Assembly: GCF_003955715.1 (NCBI RefSeq)
Contig: NZ_CP034463.1
Location: 3,534,001 to 3,598,000, forward strand
Length of the DNA: 64,000 nucleotides
Origin: Streptomyces aquilus
GTDB taxonomy: Bacteria > Actinomycetota > Actinomycetes > Streptomycetales > Streptomycetaceae
Reading direction: 5' to 3'
The position numbers and the translations under genes are program-made. Positions 42,298 to 50,654 of the stretch are shown piece by piece. Within the stretch, counting starts at the first letter, position 1; the number at the start of each line of letters is the position of its first letter. The notes beneath the pieces were generated by a model. That model did not search any database. It saw nothing but the letters and a program-made list of their open reading frames with translations, and had not been told where the DNA came from.

Positions 42298-43992
42298 GTG
42301 TCCGTCTCCACCAGCACGCCCCCGCCGACCGAGGACGTCGTCCTCGACGCCCCCGCCAGCCCCCGCCCACCGATCCTCCGCTGGACGGTGACCGCCCTCG
42401 CCGCCCTGCTCGTCCTGGCCGCGCTCCTGCTCCCCAACGCGCTGCCCGCCCTCAAGCCCAACCGGTTCACGCGCATCCCGGTCGAGGCGATCATCGGGGC
42501 GGCGGTGGCCCTGTGGCTGCCGAGGCGTCCCAGGATCGTCGTGGCGGCGGTGTCAGGAGCGGGGCTGGGCATCCTGACGATCCTGAACCTGCTGGACATG
42601 GGCTTCCGGGACTATCTGGGCCGGGGCTTCAACATGATCCTGGACTGGGAGTTGCTGGACGACGCGCAGTCGTACGTCAAGGACTCGATGGGCGGCACGG
42701 TCGCGGTGTTCGCGGTGATCGGAGCGATCGTCCTCGTCCTGCTCCTGCTGTCCCTGACGGCCCTGGCCATGGTCCGGCTGAGCAACGTACTCGTGGCGAA
42801 CCGGGCGAAGGCGACCCGGGGCACCCTGATCGCGGCCGTCGTCTGGATCACCTGTTACGCGCTCGGGCTCCAGCTCGGCGGCATGCCGATCGCCGCCGAC
42901 CGGGCCGCGGCGGCGCTGAAGATCCAGGCGACGCGGGTGACGGACACGATCCGCGACGAGGCGGCGTTCGCCCGCGAGGCCAAGTCGGACACGTTCGGGG
43001 CGACCCCGGGCAGCCAACTCGTCCCCGACCTCCGGGGCAAGGACGTGATCTTCACCTTCATCGAGAGCTACGGCCGCAGCGCGATCGAGGACCCGATCAT
43101 GGCGCCGGGCGTGGACCGGACGCTCACCGCCAGCACCGAGGCCCTCAAGAAGGCGGGGTACAGCGCGCGCAGCGGCTGGCTGACGTCGGCGACGTACGGC
43201 GGCAGCAGTTGGCTGGGCCACTCCACCACCATGTCCGGCCTGTGGATCGACAACCAGCAGCGCTACCGCACGGTCATGGCCAGCGACCACCTGAGCCTCA
43301 CCAAGGCGTTCCAGAAGACGGGCGCATGGGACACGGTCGGCGTCATGCCGGGCATCCAGAAAGGCTGGCCGGAGCAGCGCTACTACGGCCTGGACAAGGT
43401 CTACAACGCCTTCCAACTCGGCTATCAGGGACCGAAGTTCAGCTGGTCGACGATGCCCGACCAGTACGCCCTGGAGGCGTTCCAGCGCCAGGTCCACGGC
43501 AAGAAGCGGGACAAGCCCCTGATGTCGGAGATCATCCTGACCTCCAGCCACCAGCCGTGGGCCCCGATCCCCAAGATGGTCGACTGGAACGACCTGGGCG
43601 ACGGCAAGATCTTCGACGCCGTCCAGAAGGCCGGCAAGAAGCCCTCGGACATCATCACCGACCCCACCAAGTCCCGTGAGGAGTACGGCAAGTCGATCCA
43701 GTACTCGGTGACGGCCCTCACCCAGTGGCTGGAGCGCTACGGCACCAAGAACACCGTCCTGGTCTTCCTGGGCGACCACCAGCCCATAGCCCGGGTCAGC
43801 GGCGACCACGCCAGCCGCGACGTCCCGATCTCCATAGTGGCCAAGGACCCCAAGGTCCTGGACAAGATCACCGGCTGGAACTGGACGGAGGGCCTGAAGC
43901 CGGCCCACAACGCCCCGGTCTGGAAGATGAGCGCGTTCCGCGACCGCTTCCTGAAGGCATACGGCTCCACACCGCACCCGTCCTCGGGCTGA
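42298..43992 (+). CDS. Sulfatase/LtaS-family membrane hydrolase-transferase
   Basis: A 564-residue membrane protein. After a Pro-rich cytoplasmic start come four to five hydrophobic segments (about residues 30-200), then an extracytoplasmic alkaline-phosphatase-fold domain: DVIFTFIESYGRSAIED (metal-binding Glu), SGWLTSATYGGSSWLGHST with candidate nucleophile Thr/Ser, and LVFLGDHQPIARVSGDH with Asp-His ligands. LTA synthases and phosphoethanolamine transferases share this plan, so modification of a wall polymer or lipid is likely but not provable here. Start GTG 42298 has GGAAGG upstream. Confidence 0.82.
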   Translation: MSVSTSTPPPTEDVVLDAPASPRPPILRWTVTALAALLVLAALLLPNALPALKPNRFTRIPVEAIIGAAVALWLPRRPRIVVAAVSGAGLGILTILNLLDMGFRDYLGRGFNMILDWELLDDAQSYVKDSMGGTVAVFAVIGAIVLVLLLLSLTALAMVRLSNVLVANRAKATRGTLIAAVVWITCYALGLQLGGMPIAADRAAAALKIQATRVTDTIRDEAAFAREAKSDTFGATPGSQLVPDLRGKDVIFTFIESYGRSAIEDPIMAPGVDRTLTASTEALKKAGYSARSGWLTSATYGGSSWLGHSTTMSGLWIDNQQRYRTVMASDHLSLTKAFQKTGAWDTVGVMPGIQKGWPEQRYYGLDKVYNAFQLGYQGPKFSWSTMPDQYALEAFQRQVHGKKRDKPLMSEIILTSSHQPWAPIPKMVDWNDLGDGKIFDAVQKAGKKPSDIITDPTKSREEYGKSIQYSVTALTQWLERYGTKNTVLVFLGDHQPIARVSGDHASRDVPISIVAKDPKVLDKITGWNWTEGLKPAHNAPVWKMSAFRDRFLKAYGSTPHPSSG

Positions 43993-43995
43993 CGC

Positions 43996-44523
43996 TCAGG
44001 CCCCCTCCATGGCCCCACGCGCCGTCTCGACGAACTGCTCCAGCCGGCGCAGGAAGTCCGTCTGCGCGTCGTCGAACCGGGCCCGCGCCCCGTCCTGCCC
44101 CCTGGCGATCCGCCACAGGGCCCCGTTCGCGGTCGCCGCCGCCTGAAGGACGGTCTCGGCGGCCTCCGCGGCCGGCGCCGGCCCCTCCAGGACGACGACC
44201 CGGACACTGCGCATGAAAGGGTCGTAGGCGGCCCGCAGTTCGACGCGCAGCTCCTCGAATCGCGCCAACCTCGCCTCGGGCTCGGCGAGTTGGACGTAGG
44301 CGTCGTACACCCGGTAGTAGAGCCGGCTCGTGATGTGCGCCTGCTCCATGACGTCCAGATAGGCCGCGCGCCGCAACTCCCTTATCCGGCTTCGGCGCTG
44401 GGCCTGTTCCGTCGTCTCCGCCTGCGCCCGGGCGGCCCGCGTGTTCCCGAGCGTCGTCACCCAACTGGCGAGCACCGCCGTGCCGCCGGTAAAGGCCGCC
44501 ACCCACACCGCACCGTCCACCAC
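43996..44523 (-). CDS. Hypothetical membrane-anchored coiled-coil protein
   Basis: A 175-residue protein with one N-terminal hydrophobic segment (WVAAFTGGTAVLASWVTTLG) followed by a long charged helical region (QAQRRSRIRELRRAAYLDV, RLARFEELRVELRAAYD) suggesting coiled coil. No catalytic motif is seen. Short proteins of this type are common in Streptomyces without known role. Its stop is 3 bp from that of the convergent sulfatase-family gene. Confidence 0.65.
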   Translation of the reverse strand: MVDGAVWVAAFTGGTAVLASWVTTLGNTRAARAQAETTEQAQRRSRIRELRRAAYLDVMEQAHITSRLYYRVYDAYVQLAEPEARLARFEELRVELRAAYDPFMRSVRVVVLEGPAPAAEAAETVLQAAATANGALWRIARGQDGARARFDDAQTDFLRRLEQFVETARGAMEGA

Positions 44524-44565
44524 GGCGATCAGTGTCGACGAACCGTCCGGCGGTGTCGAGACCGC

Positions 44566-45708
44566 TCAGCCGCCGGAGGTGTCCAGTTCCGCGTCCTCAC
44601 TGACGCCCGCGCAGTCGTACGGGTCCTTCAGCCACCCGTCCGGCAGGACGACCCGGTTGTTGCCCGACGTGCGCCCGCGAGGACCGTCCGCTCCCGCCGG
44701 CCACGCCTGGTCGAGGTCCAACTCGTCGAGGCCGGACCGCAGTTCCTCCAGCGACGACGTGATCGCCAGCCGCTTGCGCATCTCGCTGCCGACCGCGAAG
44801 CCCTTCAGATACCAGGCGACGTGCTTGCGGAAGTCGACGACACCCTTGGACTCGTCGCCGATCCACTCCCCGAGCAACCGCGCGTGGCGGACCATGATGT
44901 CGGCCACCTCGCGCAGCGACGGACGCGAGATGTCCTCCGTACGCCCCTCGAACGCCGCGACCAGGTCCGCGAACAGCCACGGCCGCCCCAGGCACCCGCG
45001 CCCCACGACCACCCCGTCGCAGCCGGTCTCGCGCACCATCCGCAGCGCGTCCTCCGCCGACCAGATGTCGCCGTTGCCGAGGACCGGGATCTCCGGCACA
45101 TGCTCCTTGAGGCGCGCGATGGCGTCCCAGTCGGCCGTACCGCCGTAGTGCTGCGCCGCCGTACGCCCGTGCAGCGCGATCGCCGTCACGCCCTCCTCGA
45201 CCGCGATCCGCCCGGCGTCGAGGTACGTGATGTGGTCGTCGTCGATGCCCTTGCGCATCTTCATCGTGACCGGCAGATCACCCGCCCCCGACACGGCCTC
45301 ACGCAGGATCGCCCGCAGCAGCGGCCGCTTGTACGGCAACGCCGACCCACCGCCCTTGCGCGTCACCTTCGGCACCGGGCACCCGAAGTTCAGGTCGATG
45401 TGATCGGCGAGCCCCTCCTCCGCGATCATGCGGACGGCCTTGCCGACGGTGGCCGGGTCGACGCCGTACAGCTGGATGGAGCGCGGCTTCTCGCTCTCGT
45501 CGAAGTGGACCAGCTGCATGGTCTTCTCGTTGCGCTCGACCAGCGCCCGCGTCGTGATCATCTCGCTCACGAACAGCCCCTTGCCCCCGCTGAACTCCCG
45601 GCACAGGGTGCGGAAGGGCGCGTTGGTGATCCCGGCCATGGGTGCCAGGACGACGGGCGGCTGAACGGTGTGCGGCCCGATCTGGAGGGGCGCGGTGGTC
45701 GTGGACAT
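44566..45708 (-). CDS. dusB: tRNA-dihydrouridine synthase
   Basis: A 380-residue FMN enzyme reducing uridine to dihydrouridine in the tRNA D-loop. The TIM barrel shows PPVVLAPMAGITNAPFR, the active-site Cys in DLNFGCPVPKVTRKGGG, VTMKMRKGID, ALHGRTAAQHYGG and PVLGNGDIWS, then a C-terminal helical RNA-binding domain. The order is that of the NifR3/DusB group. The protein is longer than E. coli DusB by about 60 residues at the C-terminus. It is monocistronic here. Confidence 0.93.
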   Translation of the reverse strand: MSTTTAPLQIGPHTVQPPVVLAPMAGITNAPFRTLCREFSGGKGLFVSEMITTRALVERNEKTMQLVHFDESEKPRSIQLYGVDPATVGKAVRMIAEEGLADHIDLNFGCPVPKVTRKGGGSALPYKRPLLRAILREAVSGAGDLPVTMKMRKGIDDDHITYLDAGRIAVEEGVTAIALHGRTAAQHYGGTADWDAIARLKEHVPEIPVLGNGDIWSAEDALRMVRETGCDGVVVGRGCLGRPWLFADLVAAFEGRTEDISRPSLREVADIMVRHARLLGEWIGDESKGVVDFRKHVAWYLKGFAVGSEMRKRLAITSSLEELRSGLDELDLDQAWPAGADGPRGRTSGNNRVVLPDGWLKDPYDCAGVSEDAELDTSGG

Positions 45709-45769
45709 TCCCCCATTGTCGCGTACGGCGACCAGTGCCCCGCGGCGGAGCCCGACTGGAGCCCCGCCC

Positions 45770-45802
45770 GACTCCCACTCGATTCCCGCTCGATTCCCAC
45801 TC
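45770..45802. repeat. Three tandem 11-bp repeats
   Basis: GACTCCCACTC, GATTCCCGCTC and GATTCCCACTC follow each other directly and a fourth start (GAT) follows. They lie in the 151-bp gap between the divergent dusB and DHA2 pump genes. Confidence 0.7.
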
Positions 45803-45809
45803 GATCATG

Positions 45810-45821
45810 TAATGACCATTA
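45810..45821. promoter_or_regulatory. AT-rich near-palindrome upstream of DHA2 exporter
   Basis: TAATGACCATTA (arms TAATG and CATTA) in an AT-rich stretch 38 bp before the exporter ATG. Candidate operator or part of the promoter; no regulator gene is adjacent. Confidence 0.35.
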
Positions 45822-45859
45822 GTTAGACGCACTATTGAAATCGGCGTACGCTGGTCCCC

Positions 45860-47305
45860 ATGCCCGAGCTCAGCCATCGCCGGCGCCTCCTCGTCCTCGC
45901 GATCTGCTGCATGAGCCTGCTGATCGTGAGCCTCGACAACACGGTGCTGAACGTCGCCCTGCCGTCCATGCAGCACGACCTCGACGCCACCACGTCCGGG
46001 CTGCAGTGGACGATCGACGCCTACACGCTCGTCCTGGCCTCGCTGCTGATGCTGGCCGGGTCGACGGCCGACCGGATCGGCCGCAGGCGGGTCTTCATGG
46101 CGGGCCTGGTCGTCTTCACGGCCGGCTCGGTGCTGTGCTCCCTCGCCCCGAACCTGGAGGCGCTCGTCGCCTTCCGCATGGTGCAGGCGGTCGGCGGCTC
46201 GATGCTCAACCCGGTCGCGATGTCGATCATCACCAACACCTTCACGGACCCGCGCGAGCGCGCCCGCGCGATCGGCGCGTGGGGCGCGGTGGTCGGCATC
46301 TCGATGGCCGCCGGACCACTGGTCGGCGGCCTGCTCGTGGACTCGGTCGGCTGGCGCTCGATCTTCTGGATCAACCTCCCGGTCGGCCTCGCCGCCCTCC
46401 TGCTCACCCTCCGCTACGTCCCCGAGTCCCGCGCCCCCAAGGCCAAGCGCCCCGACCCGCTGGGCCAGTTCCTGGTGATCGTGCTGTTCGGCTCGCTGAC
46501 GTACGCGATCATCGAGGCCCCGAACGCCGGGTTCGCCTCGACGCTGCCGTACGCCGCGCTGGCGCTGGCCGCGCTGCTGGGCATCCTCTGGTACGAGCCG
46601 CGGCGCGAGGAGCCCCTCATCGACCTGCGGTTCTTCCGGTCGGTGCCGTTCAGCGGGGCGACGGTGATCGCGATCAGCGCGTTCGCGGCGCTGGGCGGCT
46701 TCCTGTTCCTGTCGACGCTGTATCTGCAGAACGTCCGGGGGCTGGACGCGCTGCACGCGGGGCTGTGGATGCTGCCGATGGCGGTGCCGACGTTCCTGTG
46801 CGCGCCGATGTCCGGGCGGCTGGTCGGCACCCGGGGGCCGCGCGTGCCGCTGCTGATCGCCGGGTTCGCGATGACGGCGAGCGGGGTGATGTTCGCGGCC
46901 TTCGACGCGGAGACCTCGAACGTCACGCTCTTCATCGGATACGTCCTGTTCGGCCTCGGCTTCGGGTTCGTGAACGCGCCGATCACCAACACGGCGGTGT
47001 CCGGGATGCCCCGCGCGCAGGCGGGGGTGGCGGCGGCGGTCGCCTCCACGAGCCGGCAGTTGGGGCAGACGCTGGGAGTCGCGGTCATCGGTGCGGTGCT
47101 GGCGGCGGGGGTGGGGGCATCGTCCTACAAGGAGACGTTCGTGGCTGCCGCCGGGCCGGGGTGGTGGATTCTCGCCGGGTGCGGGTTCGCGGTGCTGGTG
47201 CTGGGTGCGCTGAGCAGCGGGGTGCGGGCCCGGCGCAGTGCGGAGCGGGTGGCTGAGCGGTTGTCCGCTGCCGAGGTGCGGGAGGCCGCGGGGGTCTCCG
47301 CCTAG
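45860..47305 (+). CDS. DHA2-type MFS exporter
   Basis: A 481-residue 14-helix major facilitator protein. Helix 1 has SLDNTVLNVALPSMQHDLD, motif A is GSTADRIGRRRVFMAG, and motif C-like GPLVGGLLVDSVGW follows; NAPITNTAVSGMPRAQAG in the second half is typical of QacA-type pumps. Substrate unknown. No regulator is directly adjacent, but the tandem repeats and AT-rich palindrome upstream may be control sites. Its end overlaps the convergent XRE regulator by 4 bp. Confidence 0.88.
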   Translation: MPELSHRRRLLVLAICCMSLLIVSLDNTVLNVALPSMQHDLDATTSGLQWTIDAYTLVLASLLMLAGSTADRIGRRRVFMAGLVVFTAGSVLCSLAPNLEALVAFRMVQAVGGSMLNPVAMSIITNTFTDPRERARAIGAWGAVVGISMAAGPLVGGLLVDSVGWRSIFWINLPVGLAALLLTLRYVPESRAPKAKRPDPLGQFLVIVLFGSLTYAIIEAPNAGFASTLPYAALALAALLGILWYEPRREEPLIDLRFFRSVPFSGATVIAISAFAALGGFLFLSTLYLQNVRGLDALHAGLWMLPMAVPTFLCAPMSGRLVGTRGPRVPLLIAGFAMTASGVMFAAFDAETSNVTLFIGYVLFGLGFGFVNAPITNTAVSGMPRAQAGVAAAVASTSRQLGQTLGVAVIGAVLAAGVGASSYKETFVAAAGPGWWILAGCGFAVLVLGALSSGVRARRSAERVAERLSAAEVREAAGVSA

Positions 47306-48207
47306 GCGGAGCGGGGGGTCCGTTCCAGGGCGATCGCGTGCAGCCGTTCCAACCGCTCCTCGGACTCCTCGTCCGCCGGCACGTACGTCACGATGCGCGG
47401 CCCCGCCTCCGGCCCCAGCCACATGTCGGTGTGATCGACCGCGACCCGGCCCACGTACCGGTTCAGGAACTCCTTGCGCTTGCCGCGATGGGCGCCCACC
47501 TCATGCCGGTCCCAGGCCTCGCGGAACTCGGGGGACTCGGTGCGCAGACGCTGGAGGAGCATCTTCCAGGCGGGCTCTCCGAGGTGCCCGGCCATGGTGG
47601 CGCGGAAGCGGGCGGCCATGAGGCGCTGGGTCTGGTCCAGGTGCACGATCGAGGACCGCCACGGCTCGTGCGTGTAGGAGAGGATCAGGCAGTTGCGGTC
47701 CTCCGCGGGCACCGCGTCGAGGTCGCAGAGCAGCAGCCCGTACGTGCGGTTGTAGGCGAGGATGTCGTACCGGCTGTTCTGCACGCACGCCGGAATGGGC
47801 TCCAGCTGCTCCAGGACGCGTTGGATCGCGGGCGTGATGGACGGGCAGGTGGTGGCCGGCGTCGGATCGACCGCGCCGGCGAGCTGGAAGAGATGGGCCC
47901 GCTCGTTGGGGTCGAGCAGCAGCGTGCGGGCCAGCGCGTCCAGGACCTGCACCGAGACCTGGATGTCCCGGGCCTGCTCCAGCCACGTGTACCAGGTGAC
48001 GCCGACCGCGGAGAGGTGCGCGACCTCCTCGCGCCGCAGCCCGGGCGTACGGCGCCGGCGCCCTCGGGGCAGGCCGACCTGCTCGGGGCTGATGTGCTCA
48101 CGCCGGTGCCGCAGGAACGCGGCGAGCTCATGCCGCCGCACCTCCGCGGCACCCGTCGCGCCGGAGCTCGCGGGGGCCGTCGCCGTCACCTCGGCCATCG
48201 TCGTCAT
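47302..48207 (-). CDS. XRE-family regulator with MmyB-like ligand domain
   Basis: A 301-residue regulator. Residues ~25-95 hold the helix-turn-helix (GLRREEVAHLSAVGVTWYTW, LEQARDIQVSVQVL) and the C-terminal ~180 residues a PAS-like MmyB domain (NSRYDILAYNRTYGLLLCDL, VDHTDMWLGPEAG), which in related proteins binds fatty-acid-like ligands. Streptomyces has many of these, usually divergent from a dehydrogenase or pump they control. Here the partner is the DHA2 exporter starting at 48309. Confidence 0.88.
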   Translation of the reverse strand: MTTMAEVTATAPASSGATGAAEVRRHELAAFLRHRREHISPEQVGLPRGRRRRTPGLRREEVAHLSAVGVTWYTWLEQARDIQVSVQVLDALARTLLLDPNERAHLFQLAGAVDPTPATTCPSITPAIQRVLEQLEPIPACVQNSRYDILAYNRTYGLLLCDLDAVPAEDRNCLILSYTHEPWRSSIVHLDQTQRLMAARFRATMAGHLGEPAWKMLLQRLRTESPEFREAWDRHEVGAHRGKRKEFLNRYVGRVAVDHTDMWLGPEAGPRIVTYVPADEESEERLERLHAIALERTPRSA

Positions 48208-48265
48208 ACCTCCAGCGTGCCGCCCGGCGGACCCTGTTTCCAGGTACTCCTTCTACCAGGATAAG

Positions 48266-48285
48266 GAGACTCTGGTACCAGTCTC
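48266..48285. promoter_or_regulatory. Palindrome between XRE regulator and DHA2 exporter
   Basis: CTGGTACCAG (48272-48281) is a perfect palindrome flanked by GAGAC and GTCTC arms offset by two bases. Related TACCAG/CAGGTAC cores stand at 48241-48247 and 48254-48260. This is a good candidate operator for the XRE protein. Confidence 0.5.
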
Positions 48286-48308
48286 AGGCGCGGCGGACGC
48301 TGGACTGC

Positions 48309-49739
48309 GTGACCACCGAAACCATCACCTCACGTCACCTCCGCACCTCCGACGCCCCACCCGTGCTCGGCGCCCTCGGTCTCTTCACGGTGCTGCTCGG
48401 CGCGGCACTGCCCCTCATCGACTTCTTCATCGTCAACGTCGCCCTGCCCACCATCGGCCGGGACCTCTCGGCGAGCGAGTCGGTCCTCGAACTCGTCGTG
48501 TCCGGTTACGGGTTGGCGTACGCCGTGCTGCTCGTCCTGGGCGGCCGGCTCGGCGATCTCTTCGGCCGGCGCCGGCTCTTCCTCGGCGGCATGGCGGCGT
48601 TCGGCCTGACCTCGCTGGCCTGCGGGCTCGCACCGACCGCGTGGACACTGGTCGCGGCCCGGGTCGCGCAGGGCGCCGCTTCGGCCGCGATGCTGCCGCA
48701 GGTGCTGGCCACCATCCAGGCGGCGACGAGCGGCCAGCGCCGCGCGAAGGCCATGGGGCTGTACGGCGCCACGGCGGGCCTGTCCATGGTGGCCGGCCAG
48801 ATCCTCGGCGGGGTGCTGGTCGCCGCCGACATCGCGGGCACCGGCTGGCGCTCGGTCTTCCTCGTGAACGTCCCGGTCGTCGTCCTCGGCCTGGTCCTCG
48901 CCGCCCGTGCCGTACCGGAGACCCGCTCCCAGCGCCCCGAGCCGGTGGACGGCCCCGGCACGGTCCTGCTGGGCGTCTCCCTGCTCACCCTGCTGGCCCC
49001 GCTGACCGAGGGGCGGGCGGCGGGCTGGCCGCTGTGGACGTGGCTGTCGCTGGCGGCGTTCCCGTTCGCGGCGGCGGCGTTCTGGGCGGTGGAGCGCGGG
49101 GCGGACCGGCGCGGCCGTACGCCCCTGGTCCCGCCGAGCCTGTTCCGGCTGGTGTCGCTGCGGCGCGGGCTCGTGATGATCGTGCCGTTCTCGATCGGGT
49201 TCAGCGGCTTCATGTTCGTGATCGCGGTGGCGTTGCAGCGCGGCGCCGGACTGGGGCCGGTCAGGGCCGGGCTCGCCCTCGCGCCGATGGCGGTGGTGTT
49301 CTTCTTCACCTCGCTCGCGGGCCCGCGGCTGGTCGCGAAGTACGGCACGCGGGTCGTCACCGCCGGTGCGGCGATCCAGGCGGTGGGCGTGGCACTGATG
49401 GCCCTCGCGGCCTGGCGCTCCTGGCCGGACCTCGGTCTGGTCGAACTGCTGCCGGGCGCGGCGATCGCGGGCGCGGGCCAGGCCCTCCAGCTCCCCGTGA
49501 TCTTCCGCATCGTCCTGTCGGAGGTACCGCAGTCCCGGGCGGGCGTGGGCAGCGGCGTGATGATCACCACCCAGCAGTCCTCACTCGCCCTGGGCGTGGC
49601 CACCCTGGGCACCCTGTTCCTCTCCCTGATCCCCACCCTGGGGATGCGCGACGCCCTGATCACCACGCTCCTCGCCCAGCTGGCAGGAGTGGCCCTGACG
49701 GGCCTGCTGAGCCTGCGCCTGCCGCGGACCATCGGGTGA
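48309..49739 (+). CDS. DHA2-type MFS exporter under divergent XRE regulator
   Basis: A 476-residue 14-helix drug exporter-like protein: helix 1 DFFIVNVALPTIGRDLSAS, motif A GGRLGDLFGRRRLFLGG, later VPQSRAGVGSGVMITTQQSS. Start is GTG 48309. It is divergent from the MmyB-type regulator with a palindrome in the 101-bp gap, so expression is probably ligand-controlled. Substrate unknown. It is not closely alike to the pump at 45.9 kb, so this is not a simple tandem duplication. Confidence 0.88.
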   Translation: MTTETITSRHLRTSDAPPVLGALGLFTVLLGAALPLIDFFIVNVALPTIGRDLSASESVLELVVSGYGLAYAVLLVLGGRLGDLFGRRRLFLGGMAAFGLTSLACGLAPTAWTLVAARVAQGAASAAMLPQVLATIQAATSGQRRAKAMGLYGATAGLSMVAGQILGGVLVAADIAGTGWRSVFLVNVPVVVLGLVLAARAVPETRSQRPEPVDGPGTVLLGVSLLTLLAPLTEGRAAGWPLWTWLSLAAFPFAAAAFWAVERGADRRGRTPLVPPSLFRLVSLRRGLVMIVPFSIGFSGFMFVIAVALQRGAGLGPVRAGLALAPMAVVFFFTSLAGPRLVAKYGTRVVTAGAAIQAVGVALMALAAWRSWPDLGLVELLPGAAIAGAGQALQLPVIFRIVLSEVPQSRAGVGSGVMITTQQSSLALGVATLGTLFLSLIPTLGMRDALITTLLAQLAGVALTGLLSLRLPRTIG

Positions 49740-49828
49740 GGACTGTTCACGGTTCAGCGAACTCGCCGTGAAGAAGCTCCTGTTGATGTTGTGATTGCTG
49801 CACACTGCCTCACCGGAGGCGAGGCATC

Positions 49829-50035
49829 ATGTTGCAGATCAGCACGAGCAAGGTGAGCCGCTGGGATCAGCACGGGCGGGAGCATGTCGTCCAGGTGCTG
49901 CGCAAAGGCCCCCAGCGCACGATCAGATGCGACACCTGCGGCTGGAAGAAGGCCGCGCAGTTCCTGCCGTGGCTGAAGGCGGAGGAACATCTGATGGAGG
50001 CCCATCAGGCGACGGTGAACCCGAAGGACGACTGA
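49829..50035 (+). CDS. Small protein with a possible Cys2His2 zinc site
   Basis: A 68-residue protein with GGAGG nine bases before its ATG. It contains a beta-like start (VVQVLRKGPQRTIRCDTCG) and the spacing C-x2-C-x16-H-x4-H (first pair CDTC, last pair HLMEAH), compatible with a single zinc finger. Function unknown. It sits alone between an exporter and a convergent TetR gene, ending 6 bp from the latter. Confidence 0.7.
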   Translation: MLQISTSKVSRWDQHGREHVVQVLRKGPQRTIRCDTCGWKKAAQFLPWLKAEEHLMEAHQATVNPKDD

Positions 50036-50041
50036 CGCCTC

Positions 50042-50629
50042 TCAGGCGCGCAGCCCCCGGGCGAGAAGGTCCACGACGGCCTCGAACTCGGCCTGGATGT
50101 CGTGGCGTTGCCAGGCGGCGGCGTAACCGGGGTCGTGGAAGCGGCCCGTGGCGTGGAAGACGGCACGGGCCGTGGCCTCGGGGTCGGGGGCGGTGAAGAC
50201 GCCGGTGTCGACGCCGTCCTGGATGATCCGGGCCAACTGGCCGGTGAGGTCGGCGAGATGGGCGCTGACCGCCTCGCCGCTCTCCACGGCCAGGACCTGG
50301 TAGGTCGCGAACAGCTCGGGATCGTCACCGGCCTTGCGGCGCTTGGCGGCGAACAGGGCGGCGAGCCACTCGCGCAGCCGGGTCTCGGGGTCGCCGCCGG
50401 ACGTCGCGATCCGGGCCAGCACCTCGGTCGTACGGTCCAGCCACCGCTTCGTCACCGCCTCCCGCAGCGCCGCCTTGGTGCGGAAGTGCCGGTAGACGCT
50501 GCCGTGACTGACGCCGAGCGCACGGGCCACGTCGACCACGGTGGCCTTGGCCGGGCCGTGGCGGCGCAGCACCTCCTCGGTGGCTTCGAGGATGCGCTCG
50601 GCGGTCAGGGCTTCGCTGGTGGCTGGCAT
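50042..50629 (-). CDS. TetR/AcrR-family regulator
   Basis: A 195-residue TetR protein with the helix-turn-helix ATVVDVARALGVSHGSVYR followed by HFRTKAALREAV and a helical ligand domain. Start ATG 50629 is chosen because the homologous region begins just after it; an upstream in-frame start adds a non-coding-looking leader. It lies 25 bp downstream of an aldo-keto reductase on the same strand, so both are probably transcribed from the promoter with the 36-bp palindrome, which it may bind. Confidence 0.87.
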   Translation of the reverse strand: MPATSEALTAERILEATEEVLRRHGPAKATVVDVARALGVSHGSVYRHFRTKAALREAVTKRWLDRTTEVLARIATSGGDPETRLREWLAALFAAKRRKAGDDPELFATYQVLAVESGEAVSAHLADLTGQLARIIQDGVDTGVFTAPDPEATARAVFHATGRFHDPGYAAAWQRHDIQAEFEAVVDLLARGLRA

Positions 50630-50654
50630 GCCTAGACGGTACCCGGCGCCGCGG

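Noticed and set aside
45860..49739. The two DHA2 exporters as a tandem duplication
   Set aside because: Their motifs differ throughout (for example motif A GSTADRIGRRR versus GGRLGDLFGRRR) and they are separated by a regulator, so recent duplication is not supported.
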